A stretch of 34,104 bases of DNA from Kineosporia sp. R_H_3 (GTDB lineage Bacteria > Actinomycetota > Actinomycetes > Actinomycetales > Kineosporiaceae), in the NCBI RefSeq assembly GCF_002198675.1, contig NZ_MWLL01000131.1, positions 1 through 34,104 of the forward strand, read 5' to 3'. The position numbers and the translations under genes were made by a program. This document shows positions 1 to 7,272 of this stretch, one piece after another. How positions within the stretch are numbered: position 1 is the stretch's first letter; each line of letters begins with the position of its first letter. Below the pieces are notes generated by a model. That model was not told where the DNA came from. It did not search any database and worked only from the letters and a program-made list of their open reading frames with translations.

Positions 1-91
1 AGACATCAGGTGCGAGGGATCCAACCACCGCAACCGCGGCGACACTCACCCTGACACTGAGCCCGACGCTAGCCGGGGCGCCGTGCGGGTG

Positions 92-466
92 TCAGCCGTG
101 CAGGTCCTCGTCGTGCTCGTTGACCTGCACCTGCACGCCGTCCGGGTCGGTGACCCGGAACGACCGGCCGAACGCCTCGTCGACGACGGCGTCGGGCGCG
201 TAGCCGGCGGCGACGAGCCGGGCGTGGACGGCGTCGAGCGGCTCGTCCGTGACGACCGCGAGCTCGCACCAGCCGGGCCCGAACTCCCCGGCCGGACCGC
301 GCCCGGCCGGCGGCTCCGCGCGGTGCAGGGCGAGCGAGCCGGACGCCGCGGGCAGGTCGGCCCAGACGCCCGGGCGGGCGGTGGCGCCGGGGTCCAGCCC
401 CAGCGCCCGGTAGAAGGCGATCGCCGCGGCGACGTCGGCGCTGTACCGGATCGGCATGACCCTCAC
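92..466 (-). CDS. VOC-superfamily (glyoxalase/bleomycin-resistance-like) protein
   Basis: A 124-residue single-domain protein of the vicinal oxygen chelate fold. What shows it: the N-terminal beta-alpha unit with RYSADVAAAIAFYRALGL (residues 7-24), the central WCELAVVTDEPLDAVHARL, and the C-terminal FRVTDPDGVQVQVNEHDE with the Asp-Pro-Asp-Gly turn typical of the family. The length suits one VOC module, which normally acts as a dimer. The substrate cannot be read from sequence; family members include glyoxalases, dioxygenases and antibiotic-binding proteins. The GTG at 466 is chosen because GGGAG lies about five bases upstream; an ATG at 457 is an alternative. It begins 10 bp after the stop of the small RHH gene, so the two are probably co-transcribed. 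Confidence 0.85.
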   Translation of the reverse strand: MRVMPIRYSADVAAAIAFYRALGLDPGATARPGVWADLPAASGSLALHRAEPPAGRGPAGEFGPGWCELAVVTDEPLDAVHARLVAAGYAPDAVVDEAFGRSFRVTDPDGVQVQVNEHDEDLHG

Positions 467-476
467 GGCTGCTCCC

Positions 477-635
477 TCACGACTGCTCGTCGCCCCGGCG
501 TGCGAGGTGCTCCCGCAGCGCCTCCTCGACGAACCTCGACAGCGACTGCTCGGCGTCGACCGCAGCGTGCTTGACCTGCCGGACCAGGCTGCCCGGCAGG
601 TACACGTTGAACTGCTGCTTGTCGTCGTCCGGCAC
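477..635 (-). CDS. Small ribbon-helix-helix (CopG/Arc-like) protein
   Basis: A 52-residue protein read from GTG 635 to TGA 477. It has the ribbon-helix-helix pattern: a short strand [19 protein letters not shown], then a second helix [19 protein letters not shown]. Such proteins bind DNA as dimers through the N-terminal strand, as repressors or antitoxins. No toxin-like gene is adjacent; the partners are the VOC gene 10 bp downstream and the sigma-factor gene 21 bp upstream. The GTG has no Shine-Dalgarno sequence but lies 7 bases after a TATCCT -10 box, so a leaderless transcript is likely. The usual role (autorepression or control of the VOC gene) is inference. Confidence 0.75.
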   Translation of the reverse strand: MPDDDKQQFNVYLPGSLVRQVKHAAVDAEQSLSRFVEEALREHLARRGDEQS

Positions 636-642
636 GCCGCCG

Positions 643-671
643 AGGATAGATCAAGGCTAGGTTGCTAGCAA
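643..671 (-). promoter_or_regulatory. Predicted housekeeping promoter for the RHH-VOC pair
   Basis: On the minus strand TTGCTA (671-666), a 17-base spacer and TATCCT (648-643) precede the GTG at 635 by 7 bases. The -35 lies in a TTGCTAGCAA palindrome at the very end of the sigma-factor gene. The spacing predicts a leaderless mRNA, giving the RHH-VOC pair its own promoter separate from the ECF42 promoter at 2359-2385. Confidence 0.5.
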
Positions 672-1883
672 GCGAGCCTGAGCGGCGCGCAGCGTGAGGT
701 AGTCGCGCTCGGCGACGTTCGTCGTCCGGCCGGCGGCCCGGGCGTACGCGGCCGCGGCCGCGCCGTGGTCCCCGGCGCTCTCGTGCAGGTGCGCGCGGAC
801 GGCGTCCAGCCGATGCCCGGCGGCCAGCGGCCCGCCGTCCAGGGTCGCGAGCAGTGCGAGGGCGGCGTCCGGGCCCGCGACCATCGAGAGCGCCACCGCC
901 TTGTTCAGCGTGACGACGGGGTTGCCCGACAGCCGCTCGAGCGCCTCGTAGAGCGCGAGCACCTGCCGCCAGTCGGTCGCGGCGGCGGACGGCGCCCGGT
1001 CGTGGACGGCGGCGATCGCCGCCTGCAGCGCGTACTCGCCGATCGGGCGCCGGGCCATGGCCGCGTCCGCGAGCGCGCCGCCCTCGGCGACGAGCGCCGC
1101 GTCCCAGAGCGAGCGGTCCTGCTCGGGGAGCGGGACGAGCTCACCGCCGGGGCCGGTCCGGGCCGGCCGCCGGGCGTCGGTGAGGAGCATCAGGGCGAGC
1201 AGCCCGGTGACCTCGCCGTCGTCGGGTCGTGCCGCGCGCAGCAGCCGGGTCAGCCGGATCGCCTCCGCGGAGAGCTCGACGCGGTGCAGCCCCGTGCCGC
1301 TCGTGCTCGTGTAGCCCTCGTTGAACACGAGGTACAGCACGTGCAGGACGACGCGCAGCCGGTCGGCGAGCTCCTCCGCGGGCGGCATCGCGAACGGCGC
1401 AGCCTGCGCCCGCAGGGTCGCCTTGGCACGCGAGATCCGTTGCGCCATCGTGCTCTCGGGCACGAGGAAGGCCCGGGCGACCTCGGCCGTCGTGAGGCCG
1501 CCGACGGCGCGCAGGGTGAGCGCGACGGCGGACGCCGGGGTCAGGGCGGGGTGGCAGCACAGCAGGAGCAGGACGAGGGTGTCGTCGGTCGCGGTCGCCT
1601 CCGCGGGCGGCGGTTCGACGGCCACGACCTCCTCGCGCCGTCGTCGCGCCGTCTCGCTGCGCCAGTGGTCGACGAGTCGGCGGTGCGCGACCCGGAGCAG
1701 CCACGCCGCCGGGTCGTCGGGCACACCGCTGCCCCCGGGCGGCGGCGCCCATGCGCCGACGGCGGCGAGCAGGGCCTCCTGGACGGCGTCCTCGCACGCA
1801 CCGAAGTCGCCCCAGCGCCGGGCGAGCGCACCGAGGACCCGCGGCGCGAGGTCGCGCAGCAGGTCCTCGGTGCGGTCGGTCAC
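657..1883 (-). CDS. ECF42-type RNA polymerase sigma factor with C-terminal extension
   Basis: A 408-residue alternative sigma factor. The first about 165 residues carry sigma region 2 (around DFGACEDAVQEALLAA, residues 27-42) and region 4, a helix-turn-helix around LTTAEVARAFLVPESTMAQ. The remaining about 240 residues form the helical, TPR-like C-terminal domain (DUF6596) that defines group ECF42. ECF42 factors lack an anti-sigma partner and occur with YciI/DGPF proteins, as here: the YciI-like gene ends 20 bp upstream. The start is GTG 1883; its Shine-Dalgarno is weak, so translation may be coupled to the upstream gene. An ECF42-like promoter lies before the pair, suggesting autoregulation. 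What the sigma factor senses is unknown. Confidence 0.92.
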   Translation of the reverse strand: MTDRTEDLLRDLAPRVLGALARRWGDFGACEDAVQEALLAAVGAWAPPPGGSGVPDDPAAWLLRVAHRRLVDHWRSETARRRREEVVAVEPPPAEATATDDTLVLLLLCCHPALTPASAVALTLRAVGGLTTAEVARAFLVPESTMAQRISRAKATLRAQAAPFAMPPAEELADRLRVVLHVLYLVFNEGYTSTSGTGLHRVELSAEAIRLTRLLRAARPDDGEVTGLLALMLLTDARRPARTGPGGELVPLPEQDRSLWDAALVAEGGALADAAMARRPIGEYALQAAIAAVHDRAPSAAATDWRQVLALYEALERLSGNPVVTLNKAVALSMVAGPDAALALLATLDGGPLAAGHRLDAVRAHLHESAGDHGAAAAAYARAAGRTTNVAERDYLTLRAAQARLLAT

Positions 1884-1903
1884 GACGGCGACGGCTCTGC
1901 CGG

Positions 1904-2308
1904 TCAGGAGTCCGACCCGGGCACGGCCATGATCTGCCGCACGTGGATCGGCTGCTGGATCGGCGCGCCCTTCGCGCCGGGCGCCGCCGAGGCCCGGGCG
2001 GCGATCTCGAGCGCGCGGTCGAGGGAGTCGACGTCGACGATCCGGTACCCGGCGAGGAACTCCTTGGCCTCCAGGTACGGACCGTCGGTGACGACCGGCG
2101 CCGAGACGCCGTCGGCGGTGACGACCTTCGCGAGGTCCGGGCCGGACAGGCCCTGTGCGTCGACGAGCTCACCGGCCGCGTCGAGCTCGGCGTTGAGGTC
2201 GACCTGGAACCGGATGTGCGCCTCGACGTCCTGCGGGTCCCACTCGTACATCGGGACGTCGCAGCCGGCGCCGCCCTCGAAGTTCTGCAGCAGCATGAAG
2301 CGGGGCAT
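1904..2308 (-). CDS. YciI/DGPF-domain protein, ECF42 partner
   Basis: A 134-residue protein of the YCII-related family. The hallmark is the DGPY segment (VVTDGPYLEAKEFLAGYRIVD, seen as DGPYLEAKE), followed by a helix SLDRALEIAARA and a closing strand IHVRQIMAVPG. The ATG at 2308 is preferred over an upstream in-frame start because GAGGAGGA lies 4 bases before it and the family begins with MPRFMLL-type strands. It is the first gene of the ECF42 operon and sits directly under the ECF42-like promoter. Family members are small ferredoxin-like-fold proteins with a conserved His-Asp pair in some; here the canonical enzyme function is unproven. In ECF42 systems they are thought to be part of the regulated output. 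Confidence 0.88.
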   Translation of the reverse strand: MPRFMLLQNFEGGAGCDVPMYEWDPQDVEAHIRFQVDLNAELDAAGELVDAQGLSGPDLAKVVTADGVSAPVVTDGPYLEAKEFLAGYRIVDVDSLDRALEIAARASAAPGAKGAPIQQPIHVRQIMAVPGSDS

Positions 2309-2358
2309 GGTGTCCTCCTCGTCGTCGAGGTGCCGGGGTGGCAGCCTCACGGACCCAG

Positions 2359-2385
2359 GACGGAACCGCCGTCCCGTTCTCGACA
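2359..2385 (-). promoter_or_regulatory. Candidate ECF42-dependent promoter
   Basis: On the minus strand TGTCGA (2385-2380), a 17-base spacer and CGTC (2362-2359) lie about 50 bases before the YciI start. ECF42 sigma factors are reported to use TGTCGA at -35 and CGA/TC-type sequence at -10, so this would autoregulate the YciI-ECF42 operon. The match is read from the sequence; use by this sigma factor is inference. Confidence 0.6.
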
Positions 2386-2424
2386 TCGACGCCCCGAGGG
2401 GCGCCGCGCAGACGTCGGCAGACG

Positions 2425-3141
2425 TCAGGCGGAGAGCACCGCGCCGAGCGCCGAGGTGAAGAACCGCAGGCCGTCGGTGCCGTCGTAGCGGCCCTGCGCG
2501 TCGCGGTCGGTGCCGAAGAGCGCCTCGACGGCGTGCTCGGGGTGCGGCATGAGGCCGACGACGGTCCCGCTCGCGTTGGCGATCCCGGCGATGTCCCGGT
2601 ACGAGCCGTTGGGGTTGCCGTCGAGGTAGCGGAACACGACCCGGCCCTCGCCCTCGAGCCGGTCGAGGGTCGCGTCGTCAGCGACGAAGCCGCCCTCGCC
2701 GTTCTTCAGCGGGACGACGATCTCCTCGCGGTGCGCGTACTCGCTCGTCCAGACGGTCGACGTCCGCTCGACCCGCAGCCGCTGGTCCTTGCAGACGAAC
2801 TTGCGGTGGTCGTTGCGGATGAGCGCGCCCGGCAGCAGGTGCGACTCGCACAGCACCTGGAAGCCGTTGCAGATCCCGAGCACGGGCAGACCGGGGGCGG
2901 TCTGCTCCGGCGGGCCGGCGAGCCGGACGATCTCGCTCATGACCGGGGAGAACCGGGCGATCGCACCGCAGCGCAGGTAGTCCCCGTAGGAGAACCCGCC
3001 GGGCAGGACGACGGCGTCGACGTTCCTGACGTCCGCGTCGCCGTGCCACAGCGCGACGGCCTCGCCGCCCGCCACCCGGACGGCGCGCGCGGCGTCCACG
3101 TCGTCGAGCGTGCCGGGGAAGGTGACGATTCCGATCCTCAC
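2425..3141 (-). CDS. purQ: Phosphoribosylformylglycinamidine synthase, glutaminase subunit PurQ
   Basis: PurQ supplies ammonia from glutamine to the FGAM synthase complex PurLQS in step 4 of purine synthesis, in the cytoplasm. The 238-residue class I glutamine amidotransferase shows an oxyanion-type loop [17 protein letters not shown] (44-60), nucleophile Cys91 in [10 protein letters not shown], and His200/Glu202 in [12 protein letters not shown]. Length is normal. Start GTG 3141 has no Shine-Dalgarno; TAGGCT lies 6 bases upstream, suggesting a leaderless mRNA. Its usual neighbour purS lies 4.1 kb away at 7273, beyond the fibre/c-di-GMP block, and purL is not downstream. Confidence 0.97.
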   Translation of the reverse strand: MRIGIVTFPGTLDDVDAARAVRVAGGEAVALWHGDADVRNVDAVVLPGGFSYGDYLRCGAIARFSPVMSEIVRLAGPPEQTAPGLPVLGICNGFQVLCESHLLPGALIRNDHRKFVCKDQRLRVERTSTVWTSEYAHREEIVVPLKNGEGGFVADDATLDRLEGEGRVVFRYLDGNPNGSYRDIAGIANASGTVVGLMPHPEHAVEALFGTDRDAQGRYDGTDGLRFFTSALGAVLSA

Positions 3142-3147
3142 GCGGGC

Positions 3148-3153
3148 AGCCTA
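3148..3153 (-). promoter_or_regulatory. -10 box of purQ (leaderless arrangement)
   Basis: TAGGCT on the minus strand stands 6 bases before the GTG of purQ. The -35 region is poor, as is common in actinobacteria. The same TAGGCT-N6-start layout precedes the aminotransferase gene at 15356. Confidence 0.5.
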
Positions 3154-3244
3154 TCCGGCGTCACCGTTCGTGGCGGCGACCGGGCGGGCGTACCGCCGTC
3201 CGGATGGTCCGCCCCGCACGGGGCCCGCGACGGCCCGCGAACCG

Positions 3245-3272
3245 TCAACCGGGACCCGGCGGATGCCGATCT
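3245..3272 (+). promoter_or_regulatory. FliA/WhiG-like promoter A for subunit-peptidase operon
   Basis: TCAA (3245-3248), 16 bases, then GCCGATCT (3265-3272), 35 bases before the ATG at 3308, leaving a short leader with GGGAAGGA as ribosome binding site. It resembles the sigma-28 consensus (TAAA-N15-GCCGATAA in enterobacteria; related forms in motile actinomycetes). The same element with identical spacing occurs at 7179-7206 and 32930-32957. Confidence 0.6.
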
Positions 3273-3307
3273 GTCTGGCAGGAGATCGACTCGGGAAGGA
3301 CCCCACC

Positions 3308-3940
3308 ATGACCGCCAGCGTGCAGCACCGGCCCCGCGGCAACCGCCGCGGACGCCGCCGGGACGGCGGCCGCCGCCGCACGATGGTCGTGGCCCTCCCC
3401 CTCGCGCTCGTCGCGAGCAGCGCCCTCGTCTACCAGGCCTCGAACGCCGCGTTCACGGCGTCGACGGACAACGGCTCGAACACGTGGTCCTCCGGCACCG
3501 TCGCGATCTCCGACGACGACTCGAGCTCGGTCATGTTCCAGGCCACCGGCCTCAAGCCGGGCGACACCGGGATCAAGTGCATCAACGTCACCTACTCCGG
3601 CACGCTCGCGGGCGGCGTCCGGCTCTACGTGACGTCCACGTCCGGCACCCTCGGCCAGTACCTCGACCTCACCGTCGAGGAGGGCACCGGGGCGACCGGC
3701 GGTGCGACGCTGTCGTGCTCGGGCTTCTCCGCGACGTCGACGCTCAGCGCCGGCGGCGCCACCCTCGCCTCCTTCGCGACCGCCCACACCGACTTCGGCT
3801 CCGGGGTCTCCGCGTGGGCGCCGACGGGCAGCGCCCCCGAGGCCCGCAGCTACCGGGTCACCTACACGCTCCAGGACACGAACTCCGCGATGGGCCAGTC
3901 GGCCGCCGCGACGTTCGTCTGGGAAGCGCAGAACTCCTGA
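3308..3940 (+). CDS. TasA/camelysin-like secreted surface subunit
   Basis: A 210-residue exported protein. A very basic N-terminus (residues 8-24) leads into a hydrophobic signal segment (26-48) ending near SNAAFTAST, as in TasA/CalY-type substrates of SipW peptidases. The mature part is beta-rich and Ser/Thr-rich, with the LKPGDTGIKCINVTYSG motif (82-98; Cys91), a second Cys137, and a final SYRVTYTLQD...FVWE strand pair. TasA-like proteins assemble into extracellular fibres in Bacillus. The next gene, one base away, is the matching SipW-type peptidase. ATG 3308 follows GGGAAGGA. The protein aligns along its length with the ectodomain of the anchored protein at 6146-7171. Fibre formation here is inference. 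Confidence 0.75.
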   Translation: MTASVQHRPRGNRRGRRRDGGRRRTMVVALPLALVASSALVYQASNAAFTASTDNGSNTWSSGTVAISDDDSSSVMFQATGLKPGDTGIKCINVTYSGTLAGGVRLYVTSTSGTLGQYLDLTVEEGTGATGGATLSCSGFSATSTLSAGGATLASFATAHTDFGSGVSAWAPTGSAPEARSYRVTYTLQDTNSAMGQSAAATFVWEAQNS

Positions 3941-3941
3941 C

Positions 3942-4472
3942 GTGCAGTCCGGCGTCTGCGAGGACCTCCGGGCCGCACCAGGTCTGCGGGACCGCGTCGA
4001 ACCGGTCGCGCTGACGGCCGCCGTCGCGTGGCTGTTCGTCCTCGCCTGCCTGGCGCTGTGGTCCCTCGGGCCGCTCGCCGTCGGCTGGCGCCCCGCCGTC
4101 GTCGTCACCGGCTCGATGCTCCCGACGATCCGCCCCGGCGACGTCGTCGTCGTCGACCCCGGCGCGACCGGCCTGCACCGCGGCGAGATCGTCCTCGTCC
4201 GTGACCCCTCCCAGCCCTCCGGCCGGGTCGCGCACCGGGTCGTCGAGGTCAAGGGCAACGGCGACCTCGTGACGAAGGGCGACGCGAACCCCACCGCGGA
4301 CCGCGCGCCCCGGCACCCCGCCGACGTCGTCGGCCGGGTCCGCCTCGTCGTCCCGGCCGCCGGCCGGCTCGCGATGCTCCGCCACGGGCCGACCCGCGGC
4401 GACCTCGCGTGGGCCGGTGTCGCCGTCCTCGCCTGCCTGACGCTCGGCGTCGTGCGGCCCGCCGGCCGCTGA
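3942..4472 (+). CDS. SipW-type (S26B) signal peptidase I
   Basis: A 176-residue membrane peptidase. It has one N-terminal membrane span (22-46), then VVTGSMLPTIRPGDVVVV with catalytic Ser58. The general base is His98 in VAHRVVEV rather than the lysine of ordinary bacterial LepB; this Ser-His arrangement defines the ER/archaeal/SipW branch. TKGDANPTAD (111-120) supplies the conserved acidic box. A second span (155-172) closes the protein. SipW enzymes process TasA-like substrates, and the substrate gene ends one base before this GTG, so the pair is a functional unit. The Shine-Dalgarno is weak, implying translational coupling. Its stop is only 3 bp from the convergent GGDEF stop. Confidence 0.88.
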   Translation: MQSGVCEDLRAAPGLRDRVEPVALTAAVAWLFVLACLALWSLGPLAVGWRPAVVVTGSMLPTIRPGDVVVVDPGATGLHRGEIVLVRDPSQPSGRVAHRVVEVKGNGDLVTKGDANPTADRAPRHPADVVGRVRLVVPAAGRLAMLRHGPTRGDLAWAGVAVLACLTLGVVRPAGR

Positions 4473-4475
4473 CGG

Positions 4476-6149
4476 TCAGCTCTCGGGGGCCGCCGGGGCC
4501 CGCAGGTCCCTGCGCCGCGGGGGCGGCACGGCGGCGGCCGGCGGAGCGGCCGCCGCGCCCGCGGGCATCGCGTAGTCGCCGGCGGCCACGACCCGGTCCC
4601 GGCCGGTGTTCTTCGCGTGGATGAGGGCGGCGTCGCTCGCGTGGACGAGCGCGGCCGGCTCGGTGCAGTGCTCGGGCACCGCCGCGACCCCGAAGCTGGA
4701 CGTCACCGGCACCGGTTCGGTGACGCCGTGGAGCGCGAGCCGCACCTTCTCCGCGAGCGCCATCGCCTCGTCGGCCGTGCCGCCGGGCAGCAGGACGCCG
4801 AACTCCTCGCCCCCGTACCGGGCCGCCGTCGCACCGAACGCCCCGGCGTGCTCCATGAGGACCCGCGCGACGATCTGGAGCACCTCGTCACCGGCCTGGT
4901 GCCCGTAGCGGTCGTTGACGGACTTGAACTTGTCGACGTCGGTGAGGACGAGGGCGTAGGGCGTGCCGGACGTCGTCCAGCCCTCGTGGAGCCGGGCCAG
5001 CAGGTCGTCGAAGGTGCGCCGGTTCGCCAGCCCGGTGAGGCCGTCGGTCGAGGCCCGGCGCTCGGCCGCGACGAGGAGGTCGGCACGCGACCAGGCGAGG
5101 GACGCGGTCGCCGTCGCCTGGGCGAAGGTCTCCAGGGCCCGGTTCTCGGTGCGGTCGCCGCGGCCGCGCAGGGCGATGACGAGGACGATCCGCTCGCCCG
5201 GCGCGTCGGTGATGTCGGCGACGGCGATCCGCCGCGCGTCCGGGAGCAGCGCGCTCAGCCACGGGTCCCGCTCCGGGTCGAGCCGCAGCGCGAGCGCGAG
5301 GTTGTCGACGCTGCGGGGCAGGTCGAGCAGGGCGGACGTCCCGGCGTCCGCGACGACGAACGGCAGCCGCCGCCGGTCGGCACCGGCGGCCCGCCCGCGG
5401 CCGTCGGGGGTGACGTCCGCGACGAGCTGCACCGAGCCGCCGACGGTCCGCAGCACGACGGCGCGGGTGGCCCCGATGCTCTCGACCGCGAAGCCGGCGA
5501 GGTGACCGGCGACCTCCTCGACCCGGGTCGCGAGGTGGAGCCGCTCCGCGAAGCGGGCGAGCGCCTCGGCGTCGTACCGGCGGCGGCGCAGCTCGCGCTC
5601 GGCCGCGGCCGCCGCCGCGGCGGTCGTGATCGTCACGAGCCACAGGCTCAGCAGGTCGATGACGAGCCGCTGCTCGCCGTCCAGACCGCCGGGCAGGACG
5701 GCGGCGGGCGGGAGGAGACCGGTCTCCTGGCTGCGCAGGGCCACGAGGAACAGCACCGAGAGCCACAGCGCGACCTTGATCCCGGTGCGGAACGAGGCGA
5801 GGAGGACGACGGCGACGAGCAGGGCGAGCGGGCCGATGTCGACGCCAGCGCGGTGCCCGAGGGTCTCCCGCAGGTAGGTGACGAACAAGCCGTCGACGAG
5901 CAGGGCGACGCCGAAGGCCCGCGCGGCGACCGGCGTGCTCGTGACCCGGACGGCGAGGCTGAGCAGCGACGTCACCGCGAGGTAGGCGGCGCTCGCGACG
6001 AGCACCGCGCGCACCTGCGGCAGGTGCAGTGCGAGCAGCATGGCGTGCAGGACGACGAGGTAGAGCACCCGGAAGCCGACCATCGCCGCGACGCGGTCGG
6101 CGAGCGGCACGATCTCGACGCCGGAGGTGCCCTTCGCGGCCGGGCTCAT
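4476..6149 (-). CDS. Membrane-bound GGDEF diguanylate cyclase
   Basis: A 557-residue protein with about six hydrophobic segments in the first 190 residues, a helical linker (about 190-215), a GAF-like region (about 215-365) and a C-terminal GGDEF domain (about 375-515). The domain has DVDKFKSVNDRYGH and the active-site loop RYGGEEF (GGEEF at 446-450), so it should make c-di-GMP from two GTP. The inhibitory I-site is missing: AFGA stands where RxxD is expected, so product inhibition should be weak. A Pro/Ala-rich tail follows. The ATG at 6149 overlaps the stop of the anchored TasA-like gene (ATGA), so the two are translationally coupled and driven by the FliA-like promoter B. Confidence 0.9.
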   Translation of the reverse strand: MSPAAKGTSGVEIVPLADRVAAMVGFRVLYLVVLHAMLLALHLPQVRAVLVASAAYLAVTSLLSLAVRVTSTPVAARAFGVALLVDGLFVTYLRETLGHRAGVDIGPLALLVAVVLLASFRTGIKVALWLSVLFLVALRSQETGLLPPAAVLPGGLDGEQRLVIDLLSLWLVTITTAAAAAAAERELRRRRYDAEALARFAERLHLATRVEEVAGHLAGFAVESIGATRAVVLRTVGGSVQLVADVTPDGRGRAAGADRRRLPFVVADAGTSALLDLPRSVDNLALALRLDPERDPWLSALLPDARRIAVADITDAPGERIVLVIALRGRGDRTENRALETFAQATATASLAWSRADLLVAAERRASTDGLTGLANRRTFDDLLARLHEGWTTSGTPYALVLTDVDKFKSVNDRYGHQAGDEVLQIVARVLMEHAGAFGATAARYGGEEFGVLLPGGTADEAMALAEKVRLALHGVTEPVPVTSSFGVAAVPEHCTEPAALVHASDAALIHAKNTGRDRVVAAGDYAMPAGAAAAPPAAAVPPPRRRDLRAPAAPES

Positions 6150-7171
6150 CCGGACCGCCCGCCGGCGCGGCCCGGGGCGAACACGTCGGGGAAGACCGTG
6201 TTGATCTCGCGCCGGGTCGTGCTGGCCGCCGCGAGCTTGGGGTCGCGCCGGTCGATGAAGTCCTGGACGAGCAGGAAGAGGGCCGCGACGAGCAGCGCGG
6301 CGAGCGGGTACTGCGGCTCGCGGACGACCGCGACCGCCACCGCGGTGGCGCGCTGGGCGGCCTCGCGGACCGAGCGCAGGAACGGGGTGCCGGCGTCGAG
6401 GTCGACGTCGGGCTCCTCGACGGCCGGGGACGCCGTCGGGCCGGGCGTCCCGGCGGTCGTCGGGGCCGGGGTGGGCGTGCCGGTCGGCGTCGGGGAGGTG
6501 GTGGCGGACGGCGTCGTCGTGGGGGTCGGGTCGACGACCGGCCCGGTCGTCGGCGGCTCGGTGGTCGGGGTGTCGGTCGGCCCCGGCGGGTCGACGACGA
6601 CGTCGCGGTCGAGCCGCCAGACGAGGTCCCCGCGCGCCGTGAGTCCCTGCACCTGCAGGTCGGGGTCCATGAGGACGGTCACCCGGAAGCTGCGGACCGG
6701 CTCCGCGGCGGGCGCCCAGCCGGTGTCCAGGCCGTTCCCGGCGGACGCCGCGGCGAGCCGGTCGAGGGTGCCGGTCCACAGCGTCGTCCCGGTGAAGCCG
6801 GTGCAGTCGCCGAAGCGGCCGCCGTCGCCGGACTCCAGCGTCACGGTGACGTGCGGGGCGAGCGCACCCGACACGTCGACGGCGGCGAACCAGACCGCGT
6901 CGCCGGCCCGCGCCGTCCGGGTGCCGACCCGCACGCACGCGGACAGCGGCCGGCCGGGGGCGAGCCGGTCCGCGGCGGTGAACAGGGCCCGGCCGCCGTC
7001 GTCGTCGAAGAGGGAGACCCCGCCCTCGGCCTCGGCGCCGGCGGCGGGGGAGGCGAACGCCCAGCCGAAGCCGACGAGGAGCACGAGGCATGCCACGACC
7101 AGGGACTGGCGCCCCGCGGTCACGGCTCGTCGGCGCGCGGGCACGACGACGCCTCGAGTGGATGGCTCCAC
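6146..7171 (-). CDS. Membrane-anchored TasA-like stalk protein
   Basis: A 341-residue surface protein. Order: signal segment (23-46), beta-rich ectodomain (52-190), Thr/Pro-rich stalk (194-250), transmembrane helix (286-305) and a basic cytoplasmic tail. The ectodomain aligns with the TasA-like protein at 3308: both have DDD before a short strand, L-x-PG before the first Cys (Cys79 here, Cys91 there), a second Cys about 45 residues on (Cys123; Cys137), W-x-P, and a final S-[FY]-RVT...VW pattern. It could be the anchor or base for the secreted subunit (inference). GTG 7171 sits 7 bases after the -10 of promoter B, suggesting a leaderless mRNA; GTG 7123 is an alternative. It overlaps the GGDEF gene by 4 bases. 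Confidence 0.75.
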   Translation of the reverse strand: MEPSTRGVVVPARRRAVTAGRQSLVVACLVLLVGFGWAFASPAAGAEAEGGVSLFDDDGGRALFTAADRLAPGRPLSACVRVGTRTARAGDAVWFAAVDVSGALAPHVTVTLESGDGGRFGDCTGFTGTTLWTGTLDRLAAASAGNGLDTGWAPAAEPVRSFRVTVLMDPDLQVQGLTARGDLVWRLDRDVVVDPPGPTDTPTTEPPTTGPVVDPTPTTTPSATTSPTPTGTPTPAPTTAGTPGPTASPAVEEPDVDLDAGTPFLRSVREAAQRATAVAVAVVREPQYPLAALLVAALFLLVQDFIDRRDPKLAAASTTRREINTVFPDVFAPGRAGGRSG

Positions 7172-7178
7172 AGGTCAC

Positions 7179-7206
7179 CTATCGGCAGACCGGCGATCTG
7201 TCTTGA
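7179..7206 (-). promoter_or_regulatory. FliA/WhiG-like promoter B for stalk-GGDEF operon
   Basis: On the minus strand TCAA (7206-7203), 16 bases, GCCGATAG (7186-7179), then 7 bases to the GTG at 7171. The -10 is the closest of the three sites to the classical GCCGATAA. Geometry to the start codon equals that at the HD-GYP gene. Confidence 0.65.
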
Positions 7207-7272
7207 CCCTGCGGAACGGCCGATGACCTGCGCGGATACCCGAACGGGCGAACGCTCGCGCGCCCGTTCGGG

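Noticed and set aside
1-91. Gene or regulatory element at the left edge
   Set aside because: Ninety-one bases after the VOC stop show no ORF, hairpin or promoter that I can support.
477-635. Toxin-antitoxin module around the RHH protein
   Set aside because: No toxin-sized partner is adjacent; the neighbours are a VOC protein and a sigma factor.
4617-7226. 869-codon open frame antisense to the GGDEF and stalk genes
   Set aside because: Composition is a mirror of GC-rich third positions; no domain, and the minus-strand genes have clear families and signals.
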